Notes: a model not told the origin generated them from the sequence alone. 64,000 nt of DNA from Streptococcus infantis (GCF_000963255.1 NZ_JYOV01000003.1:124001-188000); one strand, 5' to 3'; positions 46,243-57,688 are shown, counted from the stretch's first letter. Program-made: numbers and translations.

Positions 46243-46492
46243 AATCATTTGTCGTAGGTTTTGTCTGAAATATTGTCCGGACAAGGCTCACAGCAGTTAA
46301 ATCTCCTGAAAAAGTCGGATTTAGCTGCTCTTTTTGTGCTTTTTTTCAGGTTTTTTGACCTTTGTAACAAAGATTTAAAGATTCTGAAAATTAGTCGAGG
46401 GGGATAAGTTGATAGGGTTTTTAGAACCATCTAACGATAATTACTAGCTTAGATCACTAAGCTTGGAACTTTATTTAAAAAGGAGAATCATC
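46243..46492 (+). promoter_or_regulatory. Structured rpoB leader with attenuator-like hairpin
   Basis: Three elements. First, AGCAGTTAAATC (46291-46302) pairs with GATTTAGCTGCT, followed by C, T5 and later T7: an intrinsic terminator inside the leader (46291-46349). Second, GTTGAT.GGGTT pairs with GAACCATCTAAC (about 46408-46435). Third, the palindromic CTAAGCTTGG region before the SD. A conserved leader motif named Lacto-rpoB is known upstream of rpoB in Lactobacillales; this region is probably it, by position. Premature termination may limit rpoBC read-out. Confidence 0.65.
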
Positions 46493-49400
46493 TTGGCAGG
46501 ACATGACGTTCAATACGGGAAACATCGTACCCGTCGTAGTTTTTCAAGAATCAAAGAAGTTCTTGACTTACCAAATTTGATTGAAATTCAAACTGATTCA
46601 TTCAAAGATTTCCTAGACCATGGTCTGAAGGAAGTATTTGAAGATGTATTGCCGATTTCAAACTTCACAGACACAATGGAGTTGGAATTTGTTGGCTACG
46701 AAATCAAAGAACCTAAATATACGCTTGAAGAAGCTCGTATCCACGATGCCAGCTATTCAGCACCTATCTTTGTAACCTTCCGCTTGATTAACAAAGAAAC
46801 TGGCGAAATCAAGACACAGGAAGTATTCTTTGGTGATTTCCCAATCATGACTGAGATGGGAACCTTTATCATCAACGGTGGTGAACGTATCATCGTATCA
46901 CAGTTGGTGCGTTCTCCAGGTGTTTACTTTAATGACAAGGTAGACAAAAATGGTAAAGTGGGTTACGGTTCAACTGTTATCCCTAACCGTGGAGCTTGGT
47001 TGGAACTTGAAAGTGATTCAAAAGACATCGCCTATACTCGTATCGACCGTACTCGTAAGATTCCATTTACGACCTTGGTTCGTGCGCTTGGTTTCTCAGG
47101 CGATGATGAAATCTTTGATATCTTTGGTGACAGCGATCTTGTTCGTAACACTGTTGAAAAAGATATTCACAAGAACCCAATGGACTCTCGTACAGACGAA
47201 GCTTTGAAGGAAATTTACGAACGCCTTCGTCCAGGTGAGCCTAAGACTGCTGAAAGCTCACGTAGCTTGCTTGTAGCTCGTTTCTTTGACCCACGTCGTT
47301 ATGACTTGGCTGCAGTTGGTCGTTACAAGATCAATAAAAAACTCAATGTTAAAACACGTTTGCTTAACCAAACAATTGCTGAGCCATTGGTAGACCCTGA
47401 AACAGGTGAAATCTTGGTAGAAGCTGGAACAATCATGACTCGTAGCGTGATTGAAAGCATTGAAAGCCATTTGGATGGTGATTTGAACAAGATTGTCTAC
47501 ATTCCAAATGATGCTGCTGTAGTAACAGAGCCAGTTGTTCTTCAAAAATTCAAGGTTGTTGCACCAACTGATCCAGACCGTGTTGTAACTATCATCGGTA
47601 ATGCAAATCCAGATGACAAGGTTCGTATCGTAACGCCTGCAGATATCTTGGCTGAGATGAGCTACTTCCTCAACTTAGCAGAAGGTATTGGTCGTGTGGA
47701 TGATATCGACCACCTTGGGAATCGTCGTATCCGTGCTGTTGGTGAATTGCTTGCTAACCAAGTACGTCTAGGACTTTCTCGTATGGAACGTAATGTCCGT
47801 GAACGTATGTCTGTTCAGGACAATGAAGTCTTAACACCACAACAAATTATCAACATCCGTCCTGTAACAGCTGCGGTTAAAGAATTCTTTGGTTCATCAC
47901 AGTTGTCACAGTTCATGGACCAACACAACCCACTTTCTGAGTTGTCTCACAAACGCCGTTTGTCAGCCTTAGGACCTGGTGGTTTGACACGTGACCGTGC
48001 TGGATATGAAGTGCGTGACGTGCACTACACTCACTATGGTCGTATGTGTCCAATCGAGACACCTGAAGGACCTAACATCGGTTTGATCAACAACTTGTCT
48101 TCATACGGACACTTGAACAAATATGGTTTTGTTCAAACACCATATCGTAAGGTTGACCGTGAAACAGGCAAAGTAACTAACGAAATCGTTTGGTTGACTG
48201 CCGATGAAGAGGATGAATTTACTGTAGCGCAGGCCAACTCACGCCTTAACGAAGATGGCACCTTTGCTGAGAAAACCGTTATGGGACGTCATCAAGGGGT
48301 CAACCAAGAGTACCCAGCTAGCGTTGTAGATTATATGGACGTATCACCTAAGCAGGTAGTTGCCGTTGCGACAGCATGTATTCCCTTCTTGGAAAACGAC
48401 GACTCCAACCGTGCCCTCATGGGTGCCAACATGCAACGTCAGGCTGTTCCTTTGATCAATCCAAAAGCACCTTACGTTGGTACTGGTATGGAATACCAAG
48501 CAGCCCATGACTCAGGAGCTGCAGTGATTGCACAACATGGTGGTAAGGTTACCTATGCGGATGCGGACAAGGTAGAAGTTCGTCGTGAAGATGGTTCATT
48601 GGATGTTTACCATATTCAAAAATTCCGTCGTTCAAACTCTGGTACTGCCTACAACCAACGTACCCTTGTTCGAGTTGGTGATCTTGTAGAAAAAGGTGAT
48701 TTTATCGCTGACGGACCTTCTATGGAAAATGGGGAAATGGCGCTTGGACAAAACCCAATCGTTGCCTACATGACATGGGAAGGTTACAACTTCGAGGATG
48801 CCGTTATCATGAGCGAACGCTTGGTTAAAGACGATGTTTATACATCTGTCCACCTTGAAGAATATGAATCAGAAACACGCGATACAAAGCTTGGACCTGA
48901 AGAAATCACTCGTGAAATTCCAAACGTTGGTGAAGATGCTCTTAAAGACCTTGACGAAATGGGGATTATCCGTATCGGTGCTGAGGTTAAAGAAGGGGAC
49001 ATCCTTGTAGGTAAAGTAACGCCTAAGGGTGAGAAAGACCTTTCAGCTGAAGAACGTCTCTTGCATGCTATCTTCGGAGATAAATCTCGTGAAGTGCGTG
49101 ATACTTCTCTTCGTGTACCACACGGTGCCGATGGTGTCGTTCGTGATGTTAAAATCTTTACACGTGCCAATGGAGATGAATTGCAATCAGGTGTTAATAT
49201 GCTGGTTCGCGTCTACATCGCTCAAAAACGTAAGATCAAGGTCGGAGATAAGATGGCCGGACGTCACGGAAATAAAGGGGTTGTCTCTCGTATCGTTCCT
49301 GTAGAAGACATGCCTTACCTCCCAGATGGAACTCCAGTCGATATCATGTTGAACCCACTTGGGGTGCCATCACGTATGAATATCGGTCAGGTTATGGAGC

Positions 49401-50095
49401 TTCACCTTGGTATGGCTGCTCGTACTCTTGGTATTCACATTGCAACACCAGTCTTTGACGGAGCAAGTTCTGAAGACCTTTGGTCAACTGTTAGAGAAGC
49501 TGGTATGGATAGCGATGCCAAAACGATCCTTTACGATGGACGTACTGGGGAACCGTTTGATAACCGTGTTTCTGTCGGAGTCATGTACATGATCAAACTC
49601 CACCACATGGTTGACGATAAATTGCACGCGCGTTCAGTCGGACCTTACTCAACCGTTACCCAACAACCACTTGGAGGTAAAGCTCAGTTTGGTGGACAAC
49701 GTTTCGGTGAGATGGAGGTTTGGGCTCTTGAAGCCTATGGTGCCTCAAATGTCCTTCAAGAAATCTTGACTTACAAGTCTGACGACATCAATGGACGTTT
49801 GAAAGCCTATGAAGCTATTACAAAAGGAAAACCAATTCCAAAACCAGGTGTTCCAGAATCCTTCCGAGTTCTTGTTAAAGAATTGCAATCACTTGGTCTT
49901 GACATGCGTGTTCTTGACGAAGATGATCAAGAAGTTGAACTTCGTGATCTTGACGAGGGCATGGACGAAGATGTCATCCACGTAGATGACCTTGAAAAAG
50001 CACGTAAAAAAGCTGCTGAAGAAGCAAAAGCTGCTTTTGAAGCTGAAGAAGGTGCAAAAGCGGAAGCAACAGAAGAAGCTACTGAACAAGAATAA
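46493..50095 (+). CDS. rpoB: DNA-directed RNA polymerase subunit beta
   Basis: A 1200-residue catalytic subunit. The rifampicin pocket ([20 protein letters not shown], then [11 protein letters not shown]) has the wild-type residues. The N-terminus [18 protein letters not shown] matches streptococcal RpoB. The start is TTG at 46493, 7 nt after AAGGAG; the ATG at 46463 has no SD. The C-terminus is a long Glu/Ala/Lys-rich tail (about 1160-1200) that varies among streptococci. Followed after 32 nt by rpoC. Confidence 0.98.
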   Translation: MAGHDVQYGKHRTRRSFSRIKEVLDLPNLIEIQTDSFKDFLDHGLKEVFEDVLPISNFTDTMELEFVGYEIKEPKYTLEEARIHDASYSAPIFVTFRLINKETGEIKTQEVFFGDFPIMTEMGTFIINGGERIIVSQLVRSPGVYFNDKVDKNGKVGYGSTVIPNRGAWLELESDSKDIAYTRIDRTRKIPFTTLVRALGFSGDDEIFDIFGDSDLVRNTVEKDIHKNPMDSRTDEALKEIYERLRPGEPKTAESSRSLLVARFFDPRRYDLAAVGRYKINKKLNVKTRLLNQTIAEPLVDPETGEILVEAGTIMTRSVIESIESHLDGDLNKIVYIPNDAAVVTEPVVLQKFKVVAPTDPDRVVTIIGNANPDDKVRIVTPADILAEMSYFLNLAEGIGRVDDIDHLGNRRIRAVGELLANQVRLGLSRMERNVRERMSVQDNEVLTPQQIINIRPVTAAVKEFFGSSQLSQFMDQHNPLSELSHKRRLSALGPGGLTRDRAGYEVRDVHYTHYGRMCPIETPEGPNIGLINNLSSYGHLNKYGFVQTPYRKVDRETGKVTNEIVWLTADEEDEFTVAQANSRLNEDGTFAEKTVMGRHQGVNQEYPASVVDYMDVSPKQVVAVATACIPFLENDDSNRALMGANMQRQAVPLINPKAPYVGTGMEYQAAHDSGAAVIAQHGGKVTYADADKVEVRREDGSLDVYHIQKFRRSNSGTAYNQRTLVRVGDLVEKGDFIADGPSMENGEMALGQNPIVAYMTWEGYNFEDAVIMSERLVKDDVYTSVHLEEYESETRDTKLGPEEITREIPNVGEDALKDLDEMGIIRIGAEVKEGDILVGKVTPKGEKDLSAEERLLHAIFGDKSREVRDTSLRVPHGADGVVRDVKIFTRANGDELQSGVNMLVRVYIAQKRKIKVGDKMAGRHGNKGVVSRIVPVEDMPYLPDGTPVDIMLNPLGVPSRMNIGQVMELHLGMAARTLGIHIATPVFDGASSEDLWSTVREAGMDSDAKTILYDGRTGEPFDNRVSVGVMYMIKLHHMVDDKLHARSVGPYSTVTQQPLGGKAQFGGQRFGEMEVWALEAYGASNVLQEILTYKSDDINGRLKAYEAITKGKPIPKPGVPESFRVLVKELQSLGLDMRVLDEDDQEVELRDLDEGMDEDVIHVDDLEKARKKAAEEAKAAFEAEEGAKAEATEEATEQE

Positions 50096-50127
50096 GTAGC
50101 TCACTTAGAATAGAAAGGGAAGAAATA

Positions 50128-53100
50128 GTGGTTGACGTAAATCGTTTTAAAAGTATGCAAATCACACTAGCTTCTCCAAGCAAAGTCCGTTCATGGTCTT
50201 ATGGAGAAGTCAAAAAACCTGAAACAATCAATTACCGTACGTTGAAACCAGAACGTGAAGGACTATTTGACGAAGTCATCTTTGGTCCTACAAAAGACTG
50301 GGAATGTGCTTGTGGTAAGTACAAACGCATTCGTTACAGAGGAATTGTTTGTGACCGTTGTGGTGTTGAAGTAACGCGTACAAAAGTTCGTCGTGAACGT
50401 ATGGGACACATCGAGTTGAAAGCTCCTGTATCTCATATCTGGTATTTCAAGGGGATTCCAAGCCGTATGGGCTTGACCCTTGATATGAGTCCTCGTGCAC
50501 TTGAGGAAGTTATCTACTTTGCAGCTTATGTGGTGATCGATCCGAAGGATACACCACTCGAACACAAATCTATCATGACAGAGCGTGAATACCGTGAGCG
50601 CTTGCGTGAATATGGCTACGGATCATTTGTTGCTAAAATGGGTGCCGAAGCTATCCAAGACCTCTTGAAACAAGTAGATCTTGAAAAAGAAATTGCTGAA
50701 CTCAAAGAAGAATTGAAGACAGCAACTGGACAAAAACGTATCAAAGCCATCCGTCGTTTGGATGTTTTGGATGCCTTTTACAAGTCTGGAAACAAACCTG
50801 AATGGATGATTCTTAACATCCTTCCGGTTATTCCACCAGATCTTCGTCCAATGTTGCAGTTGGATGGTGGCCGTTTTGCCTCATCTGACTTGAACGACCT
50901 TTACCGTCGTGTTATCAACCGTAACAACCGTTTGGCTCGTTTGCTTGAGTTGAACGCACCAGGTATCATCGTTCAAAATGAGAAGCGTATGCTTCAAGAA
51001 GCGGTTGACGCTTTGATTGACAATGGTCGTCGTGGTCGTCCAATTACAGGACCAGGTAGCCGTCCACTGAAATCATTGAGCCACATGCTTAAAGGTAAAC
51101 AAGGACGCTTCCGTCAAAACTTGCTCGGTAAACGTGTTGACTTTTCAGGACGTTCCGTTATCGCCGTTGGTCCAACTCTTAAGATGTACCAATGTGGTGT
51201 GCCACGTGAAATGGCGATCGAGCTCTTTAAACCATTCGTGATGCGTGAAATCGTTGCCCGTGATATCGTGCAAAACGTCAAAGCGGCTAAACGCTTGGTG
51301 GAACGCGGAGATGAGCGTATCTGGGATATTCTTGAAGAAGTGATCAAAGAACACCCAGTGCTTTTGAACCGCGCACCGACCCTTCACCGTTTGGGTATCC
51401 AAGCCTTCGAGCCAGTCTTGATTGATGGTAAGGCCCTTCGCTTGCATCCACTTGTCTGTGAAGCCTACAATGCCGACTTTGACGGGGACCAAATGGCCAT
51501 CCACGTACCGCTTTCAGAAGAAGCCCAAGCAGAAGCTCGTATCTTGATGCTAGCTGCTGAGCACATCTTGAACCCGAAAGATGGTAAACCAGTTGTTACT
51601 CCATCTCAGGACATGGTTTTGGGTAACTACTACTTGACCATGGAAGAAGCTGGTCGTGAAGGTGAAGGAATGGTCTTCAAAGACCGTGACGAAGCGGTTA
51701 TGGCTTACCGTAATGGTTATGTTCACCTTCACTCACGTGTTGGTATCGCAACAGACAGCCTCAACAAGCCTTGGACAGAAGAGCAAAAACACAAGGTCTT
51801 GCTTACAACAGTTGGTAAAATCCTCTTCAACGACATCATGCCAGAGGGTCTACCATACTTGCAAGAACCAAACAATGCCAACTTAACAGAAGGCGTTCCA
51901 GCTAAATACTTCTTGCCACTTGGTGGAGATATCAAGGAAGCAATCAGCAATCTTGAACTTAACCCTCCATTCAAGAAGAAAAACCTTGGAAATATCATCG
52001 CTGAAATCTTCAAACGTTTCCGTACGACAGAAACTTCTGCCCTACTTGACCGCATGAAGAACCTCGGTTACCACCACTCAACTCTTGCAGGATTGACAGT
52101 GGGTATTGCCGATATCCCAGTCGTTGATGACAAGGCTGAAATCATTGAAGAATCACACAAACGTGTAGAACAAATCACAAAACAATTCCGTCGTGGTATG
52201 ATTACGGACGACGAGCGCTACAATGCTGTAACAGCTGAATGGCGTGCTGCCCGTGAAAAACTTGAGAAACGCTTGATTGCCAACCAAGATCCTAAGAACC
52301 CAATCGTTATGATGATGGACTCTGGAGCCCGTGGTAACATCTCAAACTTCTCACAGCTTGCCGGTATGCGTGGTCTGATGGCTGCTCCGAACGGACGTAT
52401 CATGGAATTGCCAATCCTTTCAAACTTCCGCGAAGGTTTGTCAGTACTCGAAATGTTCTTCTCAACTCACGGTGCTCGTAAAGGTATGACCGATACGGCC
52501 CTTAAGACAGCCGACTCAGGTTACTTGACTCGTCGTTTGGTTGACGTTGCCCAAGACGTGATTATCCGTGAAGACGACTGTGGAACAGACCGTGGTCTCT
52601 TGATCCGTTCTATCACTGAAGGTAAAGAGATGATTGAGTCTCTTGAAGAACGTCTCAATGGTCGTTACACTAAGAAAACTGTTAAACACCCAGAAACTGG
52701 TGCAGTTATCATTGGTCCAAATGAATTGATCACAGAAGACAAGGCGCGTGAAATTGTTAATGCTGGTGTTGAAGAAGTAACTATCCGCTCAGTATTTACA
52801 TGTAACACTCGTCATGGTGTTTGCCGTCACTGTTATGGTATCAACTTGGCGACTGGTGATGCGGTTGAAGTTGGTGAAGCAGTTGGTACAATCGCTGCCC
52901 AATCTATCGGGGAACCTGGTACACAGCTTACAATGCGTACCTTCCACACGGGTGGGGTTGCCTCAAATACCGATATCACTCAGGGTCTTCCTCGTGTCCA
53001 AGAAATCTTTGAAGCCCGCAATCCTAAAGGGGAAGCGGTTATCACAGAAGTCAAAGGACAAGTTACTGCTATCGAAGAAGATGCTTCAACTCGTACTAAG

Positions 53101-53790
53101 AAAGTCTTCGTTAAAGGTGAAACTGGAGAAGGCGAATACGTGGTACCATTTACAGCTCGTATGCGTGTCGAAGTTGGAGACCAAGTTTCTCGTGGTGCAG
53201 CATTGACAGAAGGTTCTATCCAACCAAAACGTCTCCTTGCTGTACGTGATGTCTTGTCAGTTGAAACCTACCTTCTCGGTGAAGTACAAAAAGTTTACCG
53301 TAGCCAAGGGGTAGAAATCGGAGACAAACACATTGAGGTAATGGTTCGTCAAATGATCCGTAAAGTTCGTGTTATGGATCCAGGGGATACAGATCTTCTC
53401 ATGGGAACTCTTATGGACATCAACGACTTTACAGATGCTAACAAGGATGTTCTCATCGCAGGTGGAGTACCAGCGACAGGTCGTCCAGTCCTTATGGGAA
53501 TCACCAAAGCCTCACTTGAAACAAATAGTTTCTTGTCAGCGGCTTCCTTCCAGGAAACAACTCGTGTCCTTACAGATGCGGCTATCCGCGGTAAGAAAGA
53601 CCATCTCCTTGGACTTAAGGAAAATGTTATCATCGGTAAGATTATCCCAGCTGGTACAGGTATGGCACGTTACCGTAACCTTGAACCACAAGCTATCAAT
53701 GAAGAGTCTTACCTAGCATCTTCTCAAGAAGAAACTTCAGTAGATACGACTGTAGAAGAAGTCGTTGAAACTGTTGAAGTAAGCGAATAA
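50128..53790 (+). CDS. rpoC: DNA-directed RNA polymerase subunit beta'
   Basis: A 1220-residue catalytic subunit. The zinc ribbon has [20 protein letters not shown] (about 60-79), the Mg-binding loop NADFDGD is at 448-454, and the trigger-loop region with [11 protein letters not shown] is near 940. The start is GTG at 50128 with AAAGGGAAG. A short acidic C-terminal tail follows. Cotranscribed with rpoB and closed by a terminator at 53864. Confidence 0.98.
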   Translation: MVDVNRFKSMQITLASPSKVRSWSYGEVKKPETINYRTLKPEREGLFDEVIFGPTKDWECACGKYKRIRYRGIVCDRCGVEVTRTKVRRERMGHIELKAPVSHIWYFKGIPSRMGLTLDMSPRALEEVIYFAAYVVIDPKDTPLEHKSIMTEREYRERLREYGYGSFVAKMGAEAIQDLLKQVDLEKEIAELKEELKTATGQKRIKAIRRLDVLDAFYKSGNKPEWMILNILPVIPPDLRPMLQLDGGRFASSDLNDLYRRVINRNNRLARLLELNAPGIIVQNEKRMLQEAVDALIDNGRRGRPITGPGSRPLKSLSHMLKGKQGRFRQNLLGKRVDFSGRSVIAVGPTLKMYQCGVPREMAIELFKPFVMREIVARDIVQNVKAAKRLVERGDERIWDILEEVIKEHPVLLNRAPTLHRLGIQAFEPVLIDGKALRLHPLVCEAYNADFDGDQMAIHVPLSEEAQAEARILMLAAEHILNPKDGKPVVTPSQDMVLGNYYLTMEEAGREGEGMVFKDRDEAVMAYRNGYVHLHSRVGIATDSLNKPWTEEQKHKVLLTTVGKILFNDIMPEGLPYLQEPNNANLTEGVPAKYFLPLGGDIKEAISNLELNPPFKKKNLGNIIAEIFKRFRTTETSALLDRMKNLGYHHSTLAGLTVGIADIPVVDDKAEIIEESHKRVEQITKQFRRGMITDDERYNAVTAEWRAAREKLEKRLIANQDPKNPIVMMMDSGARGNISNFSQLAGMRGLMAAPNGRIMELPILSNFREGLSVLEMFFSTHGARKGMTDTALKTADSGYLTRRLVDVAQDVIIREDDCGTDRGLLIRSITEGKEMIESLEERLNGRYTKKTVKHPETGAVIIGPNELITEDKAREIVNAGVEEVTIRSVFTCNTRHGVCRHCYGINLATGDAVEVGEAVGTIAAQSIGEPGTQLTMRTFHTGGVASNTDITQGLPRVQEIFEARNPKGEAVITEVKGQVTAIEEDASTRTKKVFVKGETGEGEYVVPFTARMRVEVGDQVSRGAALTEGSIQPKRLLAVRDVLSVETYLLGEVQKVYRSQGVEIGDKHIEVMVRQMIRKVRVMDPGDTDLLMGTLMDINDFTDANKDVLIAGGVPATGRPVLMGITKASLETNSFLSAASFQETTRVLTDAAIRGKKDHLLGLKENVIIGKIIPAGTGMARYRNLEPQAINEESYLASSQEETSVDTTVEEVVETVEVSE

Positions 53791-53861
53791 GTAGGTGTTA
53801 CTTAAGATCTGAGATGAAAAGATTAATCATTCACTATAGATTCTTAAGAAGGATCCACTAG

Positions 53862-53922
53862 ATAAAAAAGCGAACAAGGCAGAATTCTGATTGTCAGAAA
53901 ACTAGCTTTGCTCGCTTTTTGT
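53862..53922 (+). terminator. Terminator of rpoBC
   Basis: AAAAAGCGA pairs with TCGCTTTTT; the loop holds a second hairpin (TTCTGA/TCAGAA). The 70 bp before it show nothing else. Confidence 0.88.
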
Positions 53923-53984
53923 ATTTAATGTTAGGTTTGCGTTCTACTCACATTTTCAATTCATAAAGAGCGACTTATTTTAAC

Positions 53985-54013
53985 TTGCTCGAGATACAAT
54001 ACTATGCTACAAT
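53985..54013 (+). promoter_or_regulatory. Promoter of the acetyltransferase gene
   Basis: TTGCTC, a 17-bp spacer and TACAAT, 28 bp before the ATG at 54041. Confidence 0.7.
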
Positions 54014-54040
54014 CATCTAAAAAAGCAAGGACATCAAGAT

Positions 54041-54604
54041 ATGAAAACTGAATACCAAAAAATGATTGTGGGGGAACCCTATCACCCATTCGACCCAGAA
54101 CTCCGTTCTCTAGCACAAACAGCGCGACAAAAGCAAGCTGCTTTTAATGAAGAAGTTGATCCAGTAAAAGGTATGGAAATCATCAAAGGATGGTTTGGCT
54201 CTACTGGTGAAAATCTCTACATCAACACTCGCTTGATGGTAGATTACGGGGTCAATATTCATCTGGGAGAAAATTTCTATTCCAATTGGAATTTAACTAT
54301 GCTAGATGTTTGTCCTATAACCATCGGTGACAATGCTATGATTGGTCCTAATTGTCAGTTTTTAACACCCCTTCACCCACTGGACCCCGACGAACGAAAC
54401 TCAGGACTAGAATTTGGCAAACCCATCACGATTGGTAAGAACTTTTGGGCAGGTGGTGGTGTCATTGTCCTACCGGGTGTTACTTTAGGGGATAATGTCG
54501 TTGCAGGAGCAGGAGCGGTTATTACAAAATCCTTTGGTGATAATGTAGTTCTAGCAGGAAATCCAGCACGAGTTATCAAAGAGATTCCAGTTAAAGGAAA
54601 TTAA
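54041..54604 (+). CDS. Maltose/galactoside O-acetyltransferase-like protein
   Basis: A 187-residue left-handed beta-helix acetyltransferase of the LacA/Maa group. It has the N-terminal Mac domain (KTEYQKMIVGEPYHPFDPEL), hexapeptide repeats from about 60, the catalytic-His strand FLTPLHPLDPDERN (His near 110) and GAGAVITKSF with the AGNPARVIK end. It transfers acetyl from acetyl-CoA to a sugar; the acceptor is not known. A lone gene with SD AGGACATCAAG and a downstream bidirectional terminator. Confidence 0.9.
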   Translation: MKTEYQKMIVGEPYHPFDPELRSLAQTARQKQAAFNEEVDPVKGMEIIKGWFGSTGENLYINTRLMVDYGVNIHLGENFYSNWNLTMLDVCPITIGDNAMIGPNCQFLTPLHPLDPDERNSGLEFGKPITIGKNFWAGGGVIVLPGVTLGDNVVAGAGAVITKSFGDNVVLAGNPARVIKEIPVKGN

Positions 54605-54695
54605 TGGTTGTAGAAAGAGAAAGTGAAGTCTTTTTCATAAGAGCTCTTTGGAATCGAAAAGCCTAACCAATCCCAGTATCAAAAACTTATTGCTA

Positions 54696-54740
54696 GCAAA
54701 AAACGAGGTCGGAATTTTTATCCCAGCCTCGTTTTTCGTC
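54696..54740. terminator. Bidirectional terminator
   Basis: AAAACGAGG pairs with CCTCGTTTT around an 18-nt loop; A6 and T5 flanks serve both the acetyltransferase gene (plus) and the DUF4956 gene (minus). Confidence 0.92.
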
Positions 54741-54741
54741 T

Positions 54742-55425
54742 TTAGAGATTTTTTCTCTTTTTAGCTTTTTTAGTCAATGCCACATCGCACTGATCAATAT
54801 TTTGTGTGAGGTAACTAGTCACTTGGAAATCGTCTGCCTCTGTTTTTAGCTCGACTTCATAGACAATGCTAAGGTTGTCCCCTGCATTTGTGCTATTGAT
54901 CGTAATCATGTCAATTTCTGAACAGAATTGGTCAAGAGCTGATTGGATAGCTTCCTGTACCTTCTCCTGATTAGCTACCGTGATTGTCAAAAGTCTACGA
55001 CGTTGATTGTCAGTTTTGACTTGTTGATTTTCCAAAAGGAACCAAACGCCCAAGATAAAGAGCGTGAAGAGAATTGCTAGGAAGAGATAGCCTGTTCCAC
55101 AAGCCAAACCGATAATCATGGCTAGGAAAATTGCAATCAGTTCTCTTGAACCACTAGTTGCAGAACGGAAACGAATCAAACTAAAGGTTCCGGCTACAGC
55201 AATTGAAGTTCCCAAGCTTCCATTGACCAGAAAAATAACTAAGGTCATAAGGCAGGGAAGCAGAGTCAAGCTGATAGCAAATTCTCTGGTGTAGAGGGTC
55301 CGATATTTGTAGGTCCAAGTAAGTGCCAAACCGAGGACTAGACTGACTAGAAGTGCCAGCAGTAGTTGGAAGGGATCAGCACTTGCAGTGGCATTGTTGA
55401 AAATTGAATTAAATAGATTAAGCAT
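54742..55425 (-). CDS. DUF4956 membrane protein
   Basis: A 227-residue protein with four to five hydrophobic helices in the first 130 residues (LLLALLVSLVLGLALTWTYK first) and a cytosolic C-terminal domain (about 140-227). The loop between helices has FSLIRFRSATSGSRELIAIF (about 80-99), highly conserved in DUF4956. This family occurs next to VTC-domain proteins and often CotH kinases and is of unknown function; involvement in polymer export or anchoring is a guess. It overlaps the VTC gene by 8 nt. Confidence 0.88.
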   Translation of the reverse strand: MLNLFNSIFNNATASADPFQLLLALLVSLVLGLALTWTYKYRTLYTREFAISLTLLPCLMTLVIFLVNGSLGTSIAVAGTFSLIRFRSATSGSRELIAIFLAMIIGLACGTGYLFLAILFTLFILGVWFLLENQQVKTDNQRRRLLTITVANQEKVQEAIQSALDQFCSEIDMITINSTNAGDNLSIVYEVELKTEADDFQVTSYLTQNIDQCDVALTKKAKKRKNL

Positions 55426-56194
55426 AAGCAGTACCTGCGCTTTCTATACTGGGACGTGGTGTATAAGGAAGCCCTTGAGATTTGTGGTAAGCACAACTGT
55501 ATTTTGAAAATTTGTGCTCCATCAAACCATACTTGTCTAGGATGTTTTGTAACCACTGGGGTTTGTTTCCAGGAGCCTTAATCTCCATAATTACAGTATT
55601 GTCATCTAGTAAAGCATCTCCATGGTTTCCAGCGAAAAGACTGACATTTTCATCTCTATAGACTAGATTTTGGTCAATTGTGATACGAATTTTATTATAG
55701 TCGTAGCCCTCGATGTATTTTTTTTCTTTTAATGAATAACGATCGTAGTAGATGTACATACGAGGCTGGATAGCCTGCTTGTAATCCTGATGAAGTTTTT
55801 TCACTTTTTCAATGACGACTGTATCAGTAATGCTAGCATCCAGGTGCCCTTTTGTCATAAAATTAAGAATAGAAATAGGAGTTGAGAGTAGTCTAAATTT
55901 GCGACCAACTCCTTCTTGATCCTTGGTTTTGATTTCTAAAAATACTTGACTATCTGCTTTGGGTTGACTGAGATAGGTCCGCATCCGAACCTTTTCTTTT
56001 CGATTATTTCCAAAATCATCATCTTGGAGCACATCAAAATCTTCCGTATCAAAGTAGATATTTGAAATAGTTGAAATTGGATAGTCGTCTTCTACTAAAT
56101 ATTCTTTTAAATCTTGGATGAGTTTGTCTATTTTATCTTTGGAGACAATATATTTGGTTTCAATCCGTTTGAAAGTTGTTTCTAATGGTTTCAT
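55418..56194 (-). CDS. VTC-domain protein (polyphosphate polymerase-like)
   Basis: A 258-residue soluble protein of the VTC/CYTH tunnel fold. RIETKYIVS near residue 10, the basic strand KVRMRTYL (about 68-75), FLEIKTKDQEGVGRKFR (about 86-102) and a late ELK-like VIMEIKAPG (about 205-213) line up with the triphosphate tunnel of VTC4, which makes polyphosphate. Bacterial VTC proteins paired with DUF4956 are not proven to be polymerases. SD AGAGGAGAAAG. First gene of a two-gene operon divergent from a Cthe_2159-like gene. Confidence 0.85.
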   Translation of the reverse strand: MKPLETTFKRIETKYIVSKDKIDKLIQDLKEYLVEDDYPISTISNIYFDTEDFDVLQDDDFGNNRKEKVRMRTYLSQPKADSQVFLEIKTKDQEGVGRKFRLLSTPISILNFMTKGHLDASITDTVVIEKVKKLHQDYKQAIQPRMYIYYDRYSLKEKKYIEGYDYNKIRITIDQNLVYRDENVSLFAGNHGDALLDDNTVIMEIKAPGNKPQWLQNILDKYGLMEHKFSKYSCAYHKSQGLPYTPRPSIESAGTAYA

Positions 56195-56311
56195 AAGTCT
56201 TTCTCCTCTTGCTTTCAGTTATACTATTTTTAAACAAGGTGAACTTGCTTGTCTACAATTCTAGAGGGGGTTTCTAAAACTTTTGTTAAATTTAACTTAA
56301 TTGAAACTAAA

Positions 56312-56366
56312 CTTAAGAAAACTTTCAGAAAAAGTTTAGGCTTCTTTTAGGAAAGACCCGTAGACT
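56312..56366 (+). promoter_or_regulatory. Promoter with 11-bp-phased direct repeats
   Basis: CTTAAG (56312), TTTCAG (56323), TTTAGG (56335) and TTTAGG (56346) recur every 11-12 bp, ending 9 bp before a TAGACT -10-like box (56361-56366). One-helical-turn spacing is typical for OmpR-type response regulators. The first pair resembles the CiaR box NTTAAG-N5-WTTAAG with one mismatch. The rest of the 56195-56311 divergent region is AT-rich without other clear sites. Confidence 0.5.
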
Positions 56367-56400
56367 AAGAGCATGTAAAATGAAAGACGAGGAAACGAGC

Positions 56401-57648
56401 ATGAAAGCAAAAAAATGGACATTCCTATTAACAAGTATAACAACTCTAGCACTGGTAACAGCATGTACCCAGTCAACCTCAAATACAACAGCTAGCAATA
56501 GTACTGCAACGACAACAGTAACTACCAATAAGAAAACATCTAGTTACTTTACAGATAAGGACTATGATACTTCTTATGATGAAAAAACAGCTGCAACTGT
56601 AACTTTGTCAGGATCAACGGCGACGGTATCAGGTGACGGAGTGGCCGTATCAGGATCTACCGTTACAATCTCTAAGTCAGGTACCTATGTGATTTCTGGT
56701 CAATCTGATGGAGTTCAAATCAAGATCGAAGCTGGAAGTTCAGATGACGTACACATCGTTCTAAATGGTGTCACCATGACCAATACCAATGCAGCTATTT
56801 CTGCTACATCAGCTGGCCATGTTTACTTAACTCTAGCAGATGGCACAACCAATAGCCTCTCAGATTCAGCTTCAAATAGTGATGACAAGGCTGACGCGGC
56901 CCTCTTCTCTAAAGTGGACTTGACCATCAATGGTAAAGGAACTCTCAATGTAGATGGTAAGAAAAACAATGGTATTAAGGCCAACGATACACTTCACATC
57001 ACTGGCGGAACCTACAATATCACAGCAGTTGGAGACGCCTTTAATGTTAATGATGAACTCAACATTACTGGAACGACAATGACTATCGATGCTAAGGAAG
57101 ATGGTGTCAAGGTCGACAATGATGAGGATACATCTGTTGGAACCATGTATCTCTCTGATAACACTATAACCGTTACTGCAGGTGATGATGGTATCCATGC
57201 CTCAGGTGATTTGGTTATCGATAGTGGAACCTATACAGTCAAGAACTCTACAGAAGGGCTTGAAGGTAAGTCTATCACCATCAACGGTGGAGACATCAGC
57301 ATTTACTCAACAGATGATGGTGTCAATGCAGCCAACAAAAATGCCCAACAAAGTGAAATTTTCTTCACCATGAATGGAGGGAACTTAACAGTTGAAGTTG
57401 GCCAAGGAGACACGGATCCAATTGATTCAAACGGTAATATTACAGTTAATGGAGGAACCATCAAAATGACAGGTCAATCTGGTTTTGACTTTGACGGAAC
57501 AGCGACCTACACAGGTGGAGACATCTACCTCAATGGTGAAAAACAAACTGAAATCGTCAATTCCATGCCTGGAGGCGGAGGAGCACCTGGCGGTGGCCCT
57601 CAAGGAAATGATGGCCCTGGTGGTGGTGCACCTGGTGGTCACCCATAA
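56401..57648 (+). CDS. Carbohydrate-binding (Cthe_2159-like) beta-helix lipoprotein
   Basis: A 415-residue lipoprotein (lipobox LVTAC, Cys 20). After a Thr/Ser linker come about 300 residues of short strand repeats (ISGQSDGVQIKIEAGSSDDV, KNNGIKANDTLHITGG and ITVTAGDDGIHASGDLVI types), a right-handed beta-helix. The asparagine/aspartate-rich turns match PF14262, named after the calcium-dependent polysaccharide-binding Cthe_2159. The C-terminus is Gly/Pro-rich (GGGGAPGGGPQGNDGPGG). The start is ATG 56401 with GAGG at -9. Likely cell-surface attachment or matrix binding. Confidence 0.87.
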   Translation: MKAKKWTFLLTSITTLALVTACTQSTSNTTASNSTATTTVTTNKKTSSYFTDKDYDTSYDEKTAATVTLSGSTATVSGDGVAVSGSTVTISKSGTYVISGQSDGVQIKIEAGSSDDVHIVLNGVTMTNTNAAISATSAGHVYLTLADGTTNSLSDSASNSDDKADAALFSKVDLTINGKGTLNVDGKKNNGIKANDTLHITGGTYNITAVGDAFNVNDELNITGTTMTIDAKEDGVKVDNDEDTSVGTMYLSDNTITVTAGDDGIHASGDLVIDSGTYTVKNSTEGLEGKSITINGGDISIYSTDDGVNAANKNAQQSEIFFTMNGGNLTVEVGQGDTDPIDSNGNITVNGGTIKMTGQSGFDFDGTATYTGGDIYLNGEKQTEIVNSMPGGGGAPGGGPQGNDGPGGGAPGGHP

Positions 57649-57651
57649 AAG

Positions 57652-57688
57652 AAAATCTCCTTTCTCGAAAGAGAAGGGAGATTTTTTT
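57652..57688. terminator. Bidirectional terminator
   Basis: AAATCTCCTTTCTC pairs with GAGAAGGGAGATTT (GAAA tetraloop), T7 on the plus side and A-rich on the other. It ends both the plus gene and the small minus ORF. Confidence 0.95.

Noticed and set aside
47890-47990. Rifampicin-resistance changes in rpoB
   Set aside because: Residues [20 protein letters not shown] are the susceptible type.
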